A stretch of DNA of 64,000 nt from Paramylibacter kogurei (GCF_002742285.1 NZ_MDGM01000012.1:930001-994000), one strand, 5' to 3'; positions 17,636-27,297 are shown, counted from the first letter of the stretch. Notes: generated from the sequence alone by a model not told the origin. Program-made: numbers and translations.

Positions 17636-18997
17636 ATGGAAATTGCGTTTCTTCTGAATGGGGAAACCCAGAATGTCAGCGTTGATAATCCAACGGTCAC
17701 GCTGCTTGATTGGTTGCGCGAAACCAAGGGTTTGCACGGCACGAAAGAGGGCTGTAACGAAGGTGACTGCGGCGCTTGCACCGTGATGGTGACAGATGCT
17801 GATGGCAGTAAATCATTGAACGCATGTATTCTGTTTTTACCACAACTCCACGGCAAAGCATTGCGCACCGTCGAAGGTGTGGGAACGCAATCCGATATGC
17901 ATCCTGTGCAATCGGCAATGGTTGAACATCACGGTTCACAATGCGGGTTTTGCACACCTGGGTTTGTGATGTCGATGGTATCTGCGCATGCCAATGGCGC
18001 CACTGATCACGATAACCAACTGGCGGGGAACTTGTGCCGTTGCACAGGCTACGCACCGATCATTCGCGCCGCAGAAGCGGTTGAAAATGCACCGCGCCCT
18101 GATTGGATTGCAGCGGATCAAGACGGCGTTTCGAAATTTGCAAAACCTACAGGCCCGACAACTAGCAATGAATTGGCAGCGTGGTATCTAAAAAACCCAG
18201 ACGCCACCTTGGTGGGTGGTGCGACGGATGTTGGGCTGTGGGTGACAAAATCGTTGCGCGATTTGGAACAGGTTTGTTTCCTGTCACAGATCCCCGATTT
18301 GGCGAAAATTGAACATCGTGATGATGGTTTACACATCGGCGCGGGGGTCACAATAACCGCGCTGCGTGATGCGGTGGCGGATATTTATCCCGATTTCGCC
18401 GAAATGTTGCGCCGTTATGCATCTGTGCAAATTCGAAACGCAGCAACGATTGGTGGCAATATTGCAAATGGATCACCCATTGGCGATGGACCGCCCGCAT
18501 TGATCGCGCTTGGTGCAACGCTAACGTTACGCCGTGGCGATGAACGGCGCGAAATCTTGTTACAAGATTTCTTTGTTGAATACGGCAAACAGGATCGCAA
18601 AACAGGCGAATTTGTTGAAAGCATATTCATTCCAAAACAAGATGATCGTCTAAAATGTTACAAACTGTCGAAACGGTTTGATCAGGATATCTCTGCGGTC
18701 TGTGGCTGTTTCAATATTTTTGTCAAAAACGGGACCGTGGAATGTTGTGCCATCGCATTTGGCGGCATGGCGGGAACCCCCAAACGCGCCGATGGGGTAG
18801 AGGCCGCGTTAATCGGCAAACCATGGACACGTGAAAATGTTGAAATGGCAATGCAACTTTTCCCCAATGATTACACGCCCATGGACGACATGCGCGCATC
18901 CGCTGAGTATCGCATGAAAGCGGCACAAAATATGTTATTGCGCTATTTTATCGAGGATACCACCGATCAACCGTGCGTTTTGGAGGTTTCATCATGA
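17636..18997 (+). CDS. xdhA: Xanthine dehydrogenase small subunit (2Fe-2S and FAD)
   Basis: A 453-residue subunit of the molybdenum enzyme that oxidises hypoxanthine and xanthine to urate. The N-terminal ~165 residues hold both [2Fe-2S] sites: CNEGDCGAC with a later Cys, then CGFC and CRC (GNLCRCTGY). The FAD-binding domain follows, with VGGATDVGLWVTK and IGGNIANGSPIGD. I chose the ATG at 17636 (MEIAFLLNGE), which gives the normal N-terminus, over an upstream frame opening at 17600. It overlaps xdhB by 4 bp. Confidence 0.95.
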   Translation: MEIAFLLNGETQNVSVDNPTVTLLDWLRETKGLHGTKEGCNEGDCGACTVMVTDADGSKSLNACILFLPQLHGKALRTVEGVGTQSDMHPVQSAMVEHHGSQCGFCTPGFVMSMVSAHANGATDHDNQLAGNLCRCTGYAPIIRAAEAVENAPRPDWIAADQDGVSKFAKPTGPTTSNELAAWYLKNPDATLVGGATDVGLWVTKSLRDLEQVCFLSQIPDLAKIEHRDDGLHIGAGVTITALRDAVADIYPDFAEMLRRYASVQIRNAATIGGNIANGSPIGDGPPALIALGATLTLRRGDERREILLQDFFVEYGKQDRKTGEFVESIFIPKQDDRLKCYKLSKRFDQDISAVCGCFNIFVKNGTVECCAIAFGGMAGTPKRADGVEAALIGKPWTRENVEMAMQLFPNDYTPMDDMRASAEYRMKAAQNMLLRYFIEDTTDQPCVLEVSS

Positions 18998-21285
18998 ACC
19001 ATATGAAACCAACCCCACATGATGCCGCCCCATTACATGTGACGGGGGCAGCGCGATATATTGATGATATTCCGATGCCCAAAAATGCGCTGTCACTGGC
19101 ATTTGGATTGTCCGATGTTGCGCATGGTAAAATCACAGCGATGGACTTAGACGCTGTGCGTTCCGCAGATGGTGTTGTTGCGGTCATCACGGCGGATGAT
19201 TTACCCGCATCAAACGATGTATCGCCGTCCGTGCATGATGAACCAATGTTGGCAAATGGCACGGTGCATTATATTGGCCAGCCAATATTTTTGGTTATCG
19301 CCGATACACATTTAAACGCGCGAAAGGCCGCGCGAATGGGTAAGGTTGAAATTCAACCACTTCCAGCAATCCTCACCATTGATCAAGCCATCGCGGCGGA
19401 TAGCAAATTTGAAGATCCCATTCGGTTTTTGAAGGGCGAGCCAGATTCTGCAATGAAATCTGCGCCACATCAAATTTCAGGAAGCATTGAAATTGGTGGC
19501 CAAGAACATTTTTACCTAGAAGGGCAGGCCGCATCGGCATTGCCCCAAGAAAACGGTGATATGCTGGTGCATAGTTCAACACAGCACCCGACAGAGGTTC
19601 AACATAAAGTTGCCGAAAGCCTTGGATTGCCATTCAATGCCGTGCGGGTTGAAACGCGACGGATGGGTGGTGGATTTGGCGGCAAGGAAAGCCAAGCAAA
19701 CGCGCTGGCCTGTGCCTGTGCCGTTGCGGCGCGGATAACCAATCGCCCCTGTAAAATGCGATATGATCGCGATGACGATATGATGATCACTGGCAAACGC
19801 CACGATTTTCGCATCAATTATCAGGTTGGTTTTGATGATGATGGAACATTGCAATCGGTGATGATGGAACATTTCGTGCGCTGTGGCTGGGCGCAGGATT
19901 TATCATTACCCGTGGCCGATCGCGCGATGTTGCATTCGGACAATGCGTATCATTTGCCACACGCGAAAATTATATCACACCGATTGAAAACCAACACGCA
20001 AAGCGCCACCGCATATCGTGGGTTTGGTGGGCCACAGGGTGTTGTGGCGATTGAACGCGTGATTGATGAGGTCGCCCATTATCTGGGGCGTGATCCATTG
20101 GAAATTCGCCGCGCCAATTTTTATGAAAACGGGCAAACCACGCCATACCATATGACGATAGAGGATAGCGTGATTGCACCGTTGGTGGATCAATTGGCGA
20201 AAGCATCAGATTATGCCAATCGCCGTTTGGCAATTGAATCCGAAAACCGCGCAAATCCAGATGCGATTTTAAAACGCGGCATCGCGCTAACCCCCGTAAA
20301 ATTCGGGATCAGCTTTACCTTAACTCATCTAAACCAAGCGGGCGCTTTGGTGCATATCTATGCCGATGGATCGGTGCATCTTAATCATGGTGGCACCGAA
20401 ATGGGGCAGGGTCTGTTTACCAAGGTTGCGCAGGTCGCAGCACATGAATTTGGCCTACCGCTTGATATGATCAAAATCACGGCGTCTGACACGGCCAAGG
20501 TGCCAAATACATCGGCAACGGCTGCATCGTCTGGATCGGATTTGAACGGAATGGCGGTGCGAGATGCGTGTCATACGCTCAAAGGGCGGATCGCTGCGTT
20601 TTTTGCGATTCATTTTGAAACCGATGCAGCGGTTGAATTTGTGGATGGGATGGTGCGTGCGGGATCACATGAAATGACATTTGCAGATGCGGCAAGTCTT
20701 GCCTATCAAAACCGCATTTCATTATCGGCCACGGGGTTTTATGCCACGCCCAAAATCAAATGGGATCGCATGGCGGGAAGGGGCCGTCCGTTTTTCTATT
20801 TCGCATATGGCGCGGCGGTGACAGAGGTTGTTGTTGATACACTTACCGGTGAAAATCGGATTTTACGCACGGATATCTTGCATGATGTTGGTGCTTCACT
20901 GAACCCGGCCATTGATATCGGACAGATCGAAGGCGGCTATGTCCAAGGGGCGGGGTGGCTTACCACCGAAGAATTGGTTTGGGATGATAAGGGCAATTTG
21001 CGCACCCATGCGCCAAGTACCTATAAAATCCCAGCGTGTTCTGATCGCCCACGCGTTTTCAATGTGGAATTGTTTGATAATGAAAATGCCGAGGATACGA
21101 TTTATCGATCCAAGGCCGTTGGCGAACCGCCATTCATGTTGGGCATTTCTGCGTTTCATGCGCTGTCACATGCGGTTGGGTATGCAGGGGCATCTGATAT
21201 TTACCCCAACCTAAACGCACCCGCCACGCCAGAGGAATTGTTGCGTGCGGTGTATCGCAACGCGGATGGTACAGATGCATTTTGA
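18994..21285 (+). CDS. xdhB: Xanthine dehydrogenase large (molybdenum) subunit
   Basis: A 763-residue molybdopterin-binding subunit where xanthine is hydroxylated. Recognisable elements are the N-terminal HVTGAARYIDDIPMP, GGFGGKES, AYRGFGGPQG (substrate Arg region) and the active-site Glu near the C-terminus in VGEPPFMLG. The ATG at 18994 overlaps the xdhA stop (ATGA). The 3' end overlaps xdhC by 11 bp. It forms a heterodimer with XdhA and needs XdhC for cofactor maturation. Confidence 0.95.
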   Translation: MNHMKPTPHDAAPLHVTGAARYIDDIPMPKNALSLAFGLSDVAHGKITAMDLDAVRSADGVVAVITADDLPASNDVSPSVHDEPMLANGTVHYIGQPIFLVIADTHLNARKAARMGKVEIQPLPAILTIDQAIAADSKFEDPIRFLKGEPDSAMKSAPHQISGSIEIGGQEHFYLEGQAASALPQENGDMLVHSSTQHPTEVQHKVAESLGLPFNAVRVETRRMGGGFGGKESQANALACACAVAARITNRPCKMRYDRDDDMMITGKRHDFRINYQVGFDDDGTLQSVMMEHFVRCGWAQDLSLPVADRAMLHSDNAYHLPHAKIISHRLKTNTQSATAYRGFGGPQGVVAIERVIDEVAHYLGRDPLEIRRANFYENGQTTPYHMTIEDSVIAPLVDQLAKASDYANRRLAIESENRANPDAILKRGIALTPVKFGISFTLTHLNQAGALVHIYADGSVHLNHGGTEMGQGLFTKVAQVAAHEFGLPLDMIKITASDTAKVPNTSATAASSGSDLNGMAVRDACHTLKGRIAAFFAIHFETDAAVEFVDGMVRAGSHEMTFADAASLAYQNRISLSATGFYATPKIKWDRMAGRGRPFFYFAYGAAVTEVVVDTLTGENRILRTDILHDVGASLNPAIDIGQIEGGYVQGAGWLTTEELVWDDKGNLRTHAPSTYKIPACSDRPRVFNVELFDNENAEDTIYRSKAVGEPPFMLGISAFHALSHAVGYAGASDIYPNLNAPATPEELLRAVYRNADGTDAF

Positions 21286-22207
21286 TCGCGAACACATTGC
21301 GCAATTGATCCAAAACGGTGACATCGTGCGCGTGGTCATCGCCACAGATCACGGGTCGGTTCCACGCGCCACGGGTACGTCCATGATTGTAACGCGTGAT
21401 CGCCAAATTGGCACAATCGGCGGCGGGGCATTGGAATTGCACGGCACAGAAATTGCGCGTGAAATGCTTGCCGATGGTGGGGATAAAAGGGCCGTAAAAA
21501 TTCCATTAGGCCCCGCGCTTGCCCAATGTTGTGGTGGCGCTGTGACATTGGTGTTTGAACGGTTTAGTCTCGAAAACCTGCCAGAGAATGACATTGTTTT
21601 TGCCCGTGCCATTGCCACAAATGATATGTCACTGGATGTAAAACGCATACTTGCCAATATCCGCAATCAATCGATGCAGCCAAATACGATATATCGTGAT
21701 GGTTGGCTGATCGAACCGATGAAACAAATCAAACAACCGCTGTGGTTATATGGTGCGGGTCATGTTGGGCGTGCGTTGGTTAATGTATTGCATGAATTGG
21801 CGTTTGATATCACATGGGTAGATACCGCAAAGGATCGGTTTCCCGATCAAATTGCAAAGGGTGTAACGCCATTAATTGCAAGCAATCCTGCAATGGTCGC
21901 GAAACACGCACCTAAAAGTGCTGTGCATTTAATTATGACCTATAGTCATGCATTTGATTTGGAATTGTGCCATCAAATTTTGAACATTCCTCATCAATCT
22001 GTGGGGGTGATCGGATCAAAAACAAAACGCACACGTTTTTGCAAACGTTTGGCGCAATTGGGACATTCGACAAGTGACATTGATAAACTGATCTGCCCCA
22101 TCGGGGATCCAAATCTGGGCAAAGAGCCGGCAGCAATCGCAATTGGGATTGCGCAAATGTTGATCACATCACAAAACAAAACCGCCAAAACGGCGGTGGC
22201 TATATGA
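21275..22207 (+). CDS. xdhC: XdhC, molybdenum cofactor insertion/sulfuration factor
   Basis: A 310-residue XdhC-family protein that binds sulfurated Moco and delivers it to XdhB. The N-terminal domain has GSVPRATGTSM and IGTIGGGALE with the AQCCGG cysteine pair. The C-terminal Rossmann-like domain starts at LYGAGHVGRALV and ends with PIGDPNLGKEPAAIAIGIA. I chose ATG 21275, inside the end of xdhB. It closes the xdhABC operon and is followed by a terminator. Confidence 0.93.
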   Translation: MHFDREHIAQLIQNGDIVRVVIATDHGSVPRATGTSMIVTRDRQIGTIGGGALELHGTEIAREMLADGGDKRAVKIPLGPALAQCCGGAVTLVFERFSLENLPENDIVFARAIATNDMSLDVKRILANIRNQSMQPNTIYRDGWLIEPMKQIKQPLWLYGAGHVGRALVNVLHELAFDITWVDTAKDRFPDQIAKGVTPLIASNPAMVAKHAPKSAVHLIMTYSHAFDLELCHQILNIPHQSVGVIGSKTKRTRFCKRLAQLGHSTSDIDKLICPIGDPNLGKEPAAIAIGIAQMLITSQNKTAKTAVAI

Positions 22208-22208
22208 A

Positions 22209-22236
22209 AAACGGGGCAGATTTCTCTGCCCCGTTT
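22209..22236. terminator. Bidirectional terminator between xdhC and the DUF481 gene
   Basis: A perfect 11-bp stem (22209-22219 with 22226-22236) has a 6-base loop. A-rich and T-rich ends let it act on both strands. It lies between the convergent xdhC and the minus-strand outer-membrane gene, starting just after the xdhC stop. Confidence 0.8.
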
Positions 22237-22255
22237 CAAACGAGGGGTGGCTAAA

Positions 22256-23083
22256 TTAGAAGCCCATTACAACCGCAAGACCAAGTGTGCTGTCGGTTGA
22301 TTTCAAAAGATCACCCGCGTCAGAGTTGTGCTCTGTGCGATAGCTTACGCGTGTGGTCAATTTGTTTGACACTTTGAAGTTTACGCCCAAATCGTTGGTT
22401 GCAACTGTGTTTGTGCTTGAACCCAAAACGTCTGTGTCATTGGTCAACGATACAGTGTCTGTGATCGCATAGTAATAACGTGAAGACGCGATAAAGCCTG
22501 CTTCTGATGTTGAAACTTTGGCTTGATCTTCGATGTAACGCATGCCTGGGCCTGCTTGTACACGCCATGTGTGGTTTGGAGAGTTAACGATACGATAACC
22601 AAGACCAACACCTGCGAATGCATCAATACGGTTTTCAGACGCTTCGTTCAATTCACCGCGTGCTGTACCGAATGCATACAGTTTTGGTGTGAAATAGCGG
22701 CTACCTTCGTATGTACCATACAAATCAGTTGTCGCGTTTGCTTCGTCGCTATCCAAATATTCAGCGGCAAAACCAAAGCTGTGGCTCCAATCACCAACGC
22801 CCAAAGTTGCACGACCCGCCAAAGACAAATCAGAAGAGCTGCTGTTACCTGCGTCTTGTGAAGCAGATAGTGCAACAGAACCTGTCCAACCTTGTGCAAC
22901 GCCCAATGTTGAATAACGTTCGTCGTCATCAGAACGCTCGATGTTGTCATTCACAGCATCTGTGATGTCATCGATACGATCGTCCAAGCCTTCTACGCCT
23001 GTCAGCGCGTCTTGCGCGAAAGTAGGTACCGACAGAACAAGTGCCACTGCGGAGGCTGTAGCGAATTTTACTGCATTTTTCAT
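22256..23083 (-). CDS. DUF481-family outer-membrane beta-barrel protein
   Basis: A 275-residue protein with a signal peptide ending VPTFAQDA (cleavage near residue 24). An acidic helical stretch (GLDDRIDDITDAVNDNIERSDDDE) follows, then alternating strands typical of a beta-barrel and a terminal Phe (VVMGF). It resembles the DUF481/YdiY salt-induced outer-membrane family; its function is unknown. I chose the ATG at 23083 because GGAAAGGATA sits just upstream; the frame continues to 23134 without such a site. It shares a bidirectional terminator with xdhC. Confidence 0.75.
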   Translation of the reverse strand: MKNAVKFATASAVALVLSVPTFAQDALTGVEGLDDRIDDITDAVNDNIERSDDDERYSTLGVAQGWTGSVALSASQDAGNSSSSDLSLAGRATLGVGDWSHSFGFAAEYLDSDEANATTDLYGTYEGSRYFTPKLYAFGTARGELNEASENRIDAFAGVGLGYRIVNSPNHTWRVQAGPGMRYIEDQAKVSTSEAGFIASSRYYYAITDTVSLTNDTDVLGSSTNTVATNDLGVNFKVSNKLTTRVSYRTEHNSDAGDLLKSTDSTLGLAVVMGF

Positions 23084-23208
23084 GTGGGTATCCTTTCCCA
23101 AATAAAGAACAAGGGCCGAATGACCCAAGAGCATTTCTGCTGAAACGGTATTTAGGAATTGTTATGAAATAAGTAAAATTCAAAATAATCATGCTTTAAA
23201 CGAGTTTG

Positions 23209-23221
23209 ACTTATGATAAGT
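23209..23221. promoter_or_regulatory. 13-bp palindrome in the DUF481 promoter region
   Basis: ACTTATGATAAGT is a perfect palindrome around a central base, 126-138 bp upstream of the DUF481 start and 24 bp beyond the LysR stop. It could be an operator, perhaps for the adjacent LysR regulator. The remaining 161-bp gap is AT-rich with no clear promoter call. Confidence 0.3.
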
Positions 23222-23244
23222 AAACCCAAGTATATTCTGCGATT

Positions 23245-24138
23245 TTATCGGCTTAAATCAGCTAGATTCTGCAAAATATCGTCTTGGGCATGGTCGATAC
23301 CATCGGCCATGTCACGTAAACTTGACTTTGCAATGGCCACAACATCCGCATCTGCATCATCGCGCCATACGCTCCAGATCGGATAGGGGAAGGTTGGCGC
23401 ATGTGGAACCAGATGCAATCGCCCTGCATCCAAATGGCGTTTTACGGATCGTGCGGGTAAATAGGCCGCTGCGCGACGATGAATAATGTAATCCAGTGCC
23501 ATTGCCCCCAATGCGAACGTTAAACCATTATGATGCAAGTTGGGCAGGGCGGCGTTATGCGCATGAATAAATTCCGGGCCCCAATCCACAAACACATATT
23601 GCCCATCAAGTGGAAGCGTTGGATTTTTCCAAGATGCCACAAGCACTAGATCATCATCCAACACAGGTTCCACGGTTAACCCAGGGCGTGTTTGGGGCGT
23701 GTAAACCAATGCGGCCTGAATAACGCCTTCGATGATAAATCGGGTCAGACGATCGGGCATGCCCACTTCGCCACGGATAGTTAATTCGGGCATGCGTTTT
23801 TGCATATCATCCACCCAACGAAACCCAAGGCGTGGCCACAACGAATATTGCGCACCAATGGTCAGGCTTCTGGTGAAACCTTCGGGGATGGCAATTTGTT
23901 GGCGTGCTTCTTCCCAGATTTTAATCAGGCTAAGCGCATAGTTTTCGAATTCTTTCCCGGCGGAGGTAAGTTCCGCACCAGCCTTTGATCGGGTGAACAG
24001 CGGCTGTCCCAATGAATCCTCTAGGCGTTGAATACGCAGGCTCACGGCGGATTGCGTGACGAATAAATGATCCGATGCGGAAACAAACGAACCTGTGGCG
24101 GCGACCTCAAGAAAGGTTTTGATCAGTGTAATATCCAT
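23245..24138 (-). CDS. LysR-family transcriptional regulator
   Basis: A 297-residue LysR-type regulator. The N-terminal winged helix-turn-helix is clear (DITLIKTFLEVAATGSF, then LFVTQSAVSLRIQRLEDSLG, residues 1-60), followed by the periplasmic-binding-like effector domain. I chose the ATG at 24138, giving MDITL; the frame extends upstream only to a TTG. The target is unknown; the DUF481 gene downstream is the nearest candidate. The DNA-binding half resembles regulators of the HdfR group, but I would not assign a name. Confidence 0.85.
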   Translation of the reverse strand: MDITLIKTFLEVAATGSFVSASDHLFVTQSAVSLRIQRLEDSLGQPLFTRSKAGAELTSAGKEFENYALSLIKIWEEARQQIAIPEGFTRSLTIGAQYSLWPRLGFRWVDDMQKRMPELTIRGEVGMPDRLTRFIIEGVIQAALVYTPQTRPGLTVEPVLDDDLVLVASWKNPTLPLDGQYVFVDWGPEFIHAHNAALPNLHHNGLTFALGAMALDYIIHRRAAAYLPARSVKRHLDAGRLHLVPHAPTFPYPIWSVWRDDADADVVAIAKSSLRDMADGIDHAQDDILQNLADLSR

Positions 24139-24189
24139 ATGCAATGCATAAGGAATACTTGTTTCAACTTCAATTTAAACTGTGATCGG

Positions 24190-24600
24190 TTAATAAATGC
24201 CATTCGCACGTTGCAGGCTTCGAACATAGGCGATGATTTGTTTCACCTCGCCCTGCGTGATGCCCTCTACCGGAGGCATATCGCCAAATTGCCAATGATG
24301 TGCGCGCACACCTTGGCTGGCGGCGCGCAAAAACGATTCATCGCCGTGGTGGTTTGGTTCGTAAATGATATGCACAAGCGGTGGACCGTTTTCTGTACCA
24401 CTTGCATTTGCGCCATGACATAGCGCACATTTTGCATCAAAGAAAGTTTTGCCCATCACGGCCGCACCTGTCAGGGTTGGGATTTGCATTTGTGCTGTTT
24501 GTTGCTGGTCTGGTGCATTTTGGGGCGGTTGGTTTGTAAGCATCAAAACCGCAATCAACACCGCAAAGACAATTCCCGTTACTGTGATAATCATACGCAT
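24190..24600 (-). CDS. Membrane-anchored c-type cytochrome in the copper operon
   Basis: A 136-residue protein with an uncleaved-looking N-terminal helix (about residues 3-22), a Gln/Pro-rich linker and one cytochrome c domain. The haem site is CALCH at residues 58-62, and a likely Met ligand lies in FGDMPPVEG near residue 108. It starts 3 bp after the cueR stop, so it is cotranscribed with copA and cueR. A role in periplasmic copper handling or in electron transfer to a copper oxidase is inferred only from position. Confidence 0.8.
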   Translation of the reverse strand: MRMIITVTGIVFAVLIAVLMLTNQPPQNAPDQQQTAQMQIPTLTGAAVMGKTFFDAKCALCHGANASGTENGPPLVHIIYEPNHHGDESFLRAASQGVRAHHWQFGDMPPVEGITQGEVKQIIAYVRSLQRANGIY

Positions 24601-24603
24601 CTG

Positions 24604-24993
24604 TTATTTTCCTTGTGAAAGTTCGTTCAAGATCGGGCAATCGGGTCGGTTATCGCCCGCACAATGTTTCATCAAATGCGAAAGCGTGTCACGCATCGCC
24701 GAAAGTTCGCTAATCTTTTGATCAATCGTTGCCACATGCGCCTTTGCGATTGCTTTTACATCCGAACTGGAACGTGCGGTATCGTCATAAAGTGCGAGCA
24801 GGTTGCGACAATCTTCGATTGAAAAACCCAAACCGCGTGCCTTGGCCAAGAAATGAAGCTGATGTAGCGCGTTTTCACCAAACACACGGTATCCATTTGC
24901 CGCGCGATTTGGCGTGACCAACCCGATGTCTTCGTAATAGCGAATGGTTTTTTCTGGCAAACCCGTGTGATCCGCCGCTTGTCCAATGTTCAT
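24604..24993 (-). CDS. cueR: CueR, Cu(I)-responsive MerR-family activator
   Basis: A 129-residue MerR-family regulator. The N-terminal helix-turn-helix and wing (MNIGQAADHTGLPEKTIRYY) are followed by a dimerisation helix and the Cu(I)-binding loop, with Cys111 and Cys119 in HCAGDNRPDCPIL. The eight-residue Cys spacing matches E. coli CueR. It begins 1 bp after the copA stop, so it is made from the promoter it controls (27267-27297), an autoregulated arrangement. Confidence 0.92.
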   Translation of the reverse strand: MNIGQAADHTGLPEKTIRYYEDIGLVTPNRAANGYRVFGENALHQLHFLAKARGLGFSIEDCRNLLALYDDTARSSSDVKAIAKAHVATIDQKISELSAMRDTLSHLMKHCAGDNRPDCPILNELSQGK

Positions 24994-24994
24994 A

Positions 24995-27238
24995 TCAGGC
25001 CTCGATTGTTTGTGTTTTGATGAAACGCAGGCGAAGCGCGTTCGTTAGAACAAATATGCTTGATAGCGCCATCGCACCTGCAGCCAAGATAGGCGACAGC
25101 AAAATCCCAAAAGCGGGATATAGAAGCCCCGCCGCCACAGGGATTAGCAGGATATTGTACCCAAACGCCCAAAACAGGTTTTGATGAATGTTGCGAATGG
25201 TGTTCTTGCTGATCTCTATCGCATTTATCACACCCATCAAATTGCCGTTCATCAACACCACATCACCTGATTCAATCGCAACATCTGTGCCTGTGCCAAT
25301 GGCGATTCCGATGTCTGCAGCGGCAAGTGCAGGGGCATCGTTGATCCCATCACCAACAAAGGCGATTTGATCATCTTTCCCGCGCAAGGATTGCAATGCG
25401 TCAACCTTGCCATCGGGCAAGACCTCTGCCACCACATGATCAATACCAAGGTTTTTGGCAATCGCATACGCTGTGGTTTGATGATCCCCCGTAATCATTG
25501 CGGTTTGAATGCCCATGTCATGCAAAATTTCTATCGTTTTTTTGCTGTTGGGTTTGATGGGATCAGATACCGCGATGATGGCGGCCAATTGACCATCAAT
25601 GGCCACATAGATTGGCGTTTTCCCATCCATTGCCAGCGAATTTGCATCACTGTGCATAGAGTTTGTTTTGATGCCATGATGATCTATCAATCGCGCGGCA
25701 CCGATCAATACAGTGTGGTTATCAACGTCACCTGAAATACCCATGCCCGTGATCGCTTGGAAATTTGTGGTTTTATGAATGGGGATATCATGTTCATTTG
25801 CATGTTTCACAATGGCGCGCGCGATGGGGTGTTCTGATGCGGATTCCACACTTGCGACATATGACAAAACCTCTGGCTCTGAAAATCCATTCACCACGTG
25901 AATATCCGTAAGGGTGGGTGAACCAACGGTGAGCGTGCCGGTTTTGTCAAATGCGATAACGTCAACCTGTTGCAGCGATTGTAACGCGCTGCCTTGGCGA
26001 AATAACACACCCATCTGCGCAGCACGACCAGTACCCACCATAATTGACGTTGGCGTGGCCAAACCCATTGCACAGGGGCAGGCGATGATTAACACCGCAA
26101 CACCCGCAACCAACGCATTGCCAATTGATGGCGCAGGCCCAAAGAAAAACCAAATACCAACCGTGATCACCGCAATTGCCAAAACCATCGGAACAAACCA
26201 TGTGGTTACGCGATTAACGATTTCTTGAATTGGGAGCTTGGCGCCCTGTGCCTGTTCCACCATTTTAATGATCTGAGACAACATTGTATCATCGCCCACC
26301 GCCGTTGCGCGATATGAAAACGCACCATTTTCATTGATAGTGCCACCAATAACTTGTTGATCTGCATATTTTTTAACGGGTGTAGGTTCGCCAGTGATCA
26401 TTGCTTCGTTCACGAATGATTGTCCTTCGATCACAACGCCATCGGTTGCGATTTTTTCACCTGGTTTGGCGTGGATAATGTCATCCAATTGAATTTCGGC
26501 AATCGGCAAATCAATGATTTTACCACCCCGTTCAACACTGGCCATTTTTGGCGATAGGGCGATTAATGCGCGAATGGCGGCACCTGTTTGCCCTTTGGCG
26601 CGTGCCTCTAACCATCGCCCAAACAGGATCAGAACCACAATAACTGCCGCTGATTCAAAATAGACGTTGTTGGAATTGCTGGGCAACATTTGCGGCGCAA
26701 ATGTTGCGATGGTTGAAAATGCATATGCCGCGCCTGTACCCAATGCGACCAACGCATTCATATCAGGTGCACCGCGCAATAGGGCAGGAATACCCTTGGT
26801 GAAAAATCGCAACCCTGGCCCGAACAGGATCAATGTCGTCAGGGCAAACTGCACAAGACGTAACATGGGCTCACCAACCAAAGCGTTTAAATAATGATGG
26901 AGGCTTGGGAATATATGGCCACCCATTTCCATTACAAAAACTGGCAACGCCAAGGCGGCGGCAATCGCGGTTTGTGTTGCCAGCGTTTTTGTCTCTGATG
27001 TTTTGTCGATTGGTTTGTGTTCAGATTTAATCGACGCAGGGTATCCCAAAACCGTTACGATTTTCGCAAGTGTGGCATTATTTGTAAGGGTTTCATCAAA
27101 GGTAACATTGGCAGATTCAGTGACCAAATTCACAGCCGCACTTGAAACGCCATTGGTATTTTGAAGCGCCTTTTCCACGCGCCCCACGCAAGATGCGCAA
27201 GACATGCCTGTTATTTGAAGCTCGATTGTCTGTGTCAT
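24995..27238 (-). CDS. copA: CopA, Cu(I)-exporting P1B-type ATPase
   Basis: A 747-residue copper efflux ATPase of the inner membrane with a single N-terminal metal-binding domain (GMSCASC, Cys14 and Cys17). The TGEP actuator loop is near residue 280, the transport motif CPC near 385, the phosphorylation motif DKTGTLT near 430, and GDGINDAPAL closes the P-domain. I chose the start at 27238 because AAAGG is 8 bp upstream; an ATG at 27244 is too close to that site. A CueR-type promoter lies directly upstream. Confidence 0.95.
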   Translation of the reverse strand: MTQTIELQITGMSCASCVGRVEKALQNTNGVSSAAVNLVTESANVTFDETLTNNATLAKIVTVLGYPASIKSEHKPIDKTSETKTLATQTAIAAALALPVFVMEMGGHIFPSLHHYLNALVGEPMLRLVQFALTTLILFGPGLRFFTKGIPALLRGAPDMNALVALGTGAAYAFSTIATFAPQMLPSNSNNVYFESAAVIVVLILFGRWLEARAKGQTGAAIRALIALSPKMASVERGGKIIDLPIAEIQLDDIIHAKPGEKIATDGVVIEGQSFVNEAMITGEPTPVKKYADQQVIGGTINENGAFSYRATAVGDDTMLSQIIKMVEQAQGAKLPIQEIVNRVTTWFVPMVLAIAVITVGIWFFFGPAPSIGNALVAGVAVLIIACPCAMGLATPTSIMVGTGRAAQMGVLFRQGSALQSLQQVDVIAFDKTGTLTVGSPTLTDIHVVNGFSEPEVLSYVASVESASEHPIARAIVKHANEHDIPIHKTTNFQAITGMGISGDVDNHTVLIGAARLIDHHGIKTNSMHSDANSLAMDGKTPIYVAIDGQLAAIIAVSDPIKPNSKKTIEILHDMGIQTAMITGDHQTTAYAIAKNLGIDHVVAEVLPDGKVDALQSLRGKDDQIAFVGDGINDAPALAAADIGIAIGTGTDVAIESGDVVLMNGNLMGVINAIEISKNTIRNIHQNLFWAFGYNILLIPVAAGLLYPAFGILLSPILAAGAMALSSIFVLTNALRLRFIKTQTIEA

Positions 27239-27266
27239 GGCCATAACCTTTGAAGCGTATAGCCCT

Positions 27267-27297
27267 GACTTAATCCTTCCAGTTAATGGAAGGTCAA
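27267..27297 (-). promoter_or_regulatory. CueR-type copA promoter with 19-bp spacer
   Basis: On the minus strand a -35 TTGACC (27297-27292) is separated by 19 bp from a -10 TAAGTC (27272-27267). The spacer centre is the dyad CCTTCC-N7-GGAAGG (27275-27293). This over-long spacer with the CCTTCC/GGAAGG dyad is the hallmark of CueR-controlled copA promoters, where the activator twists the DNA. It lies about 30 bp before the copA start and would drive copA-cueR-cytochrome c. Confidence 0.9.
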
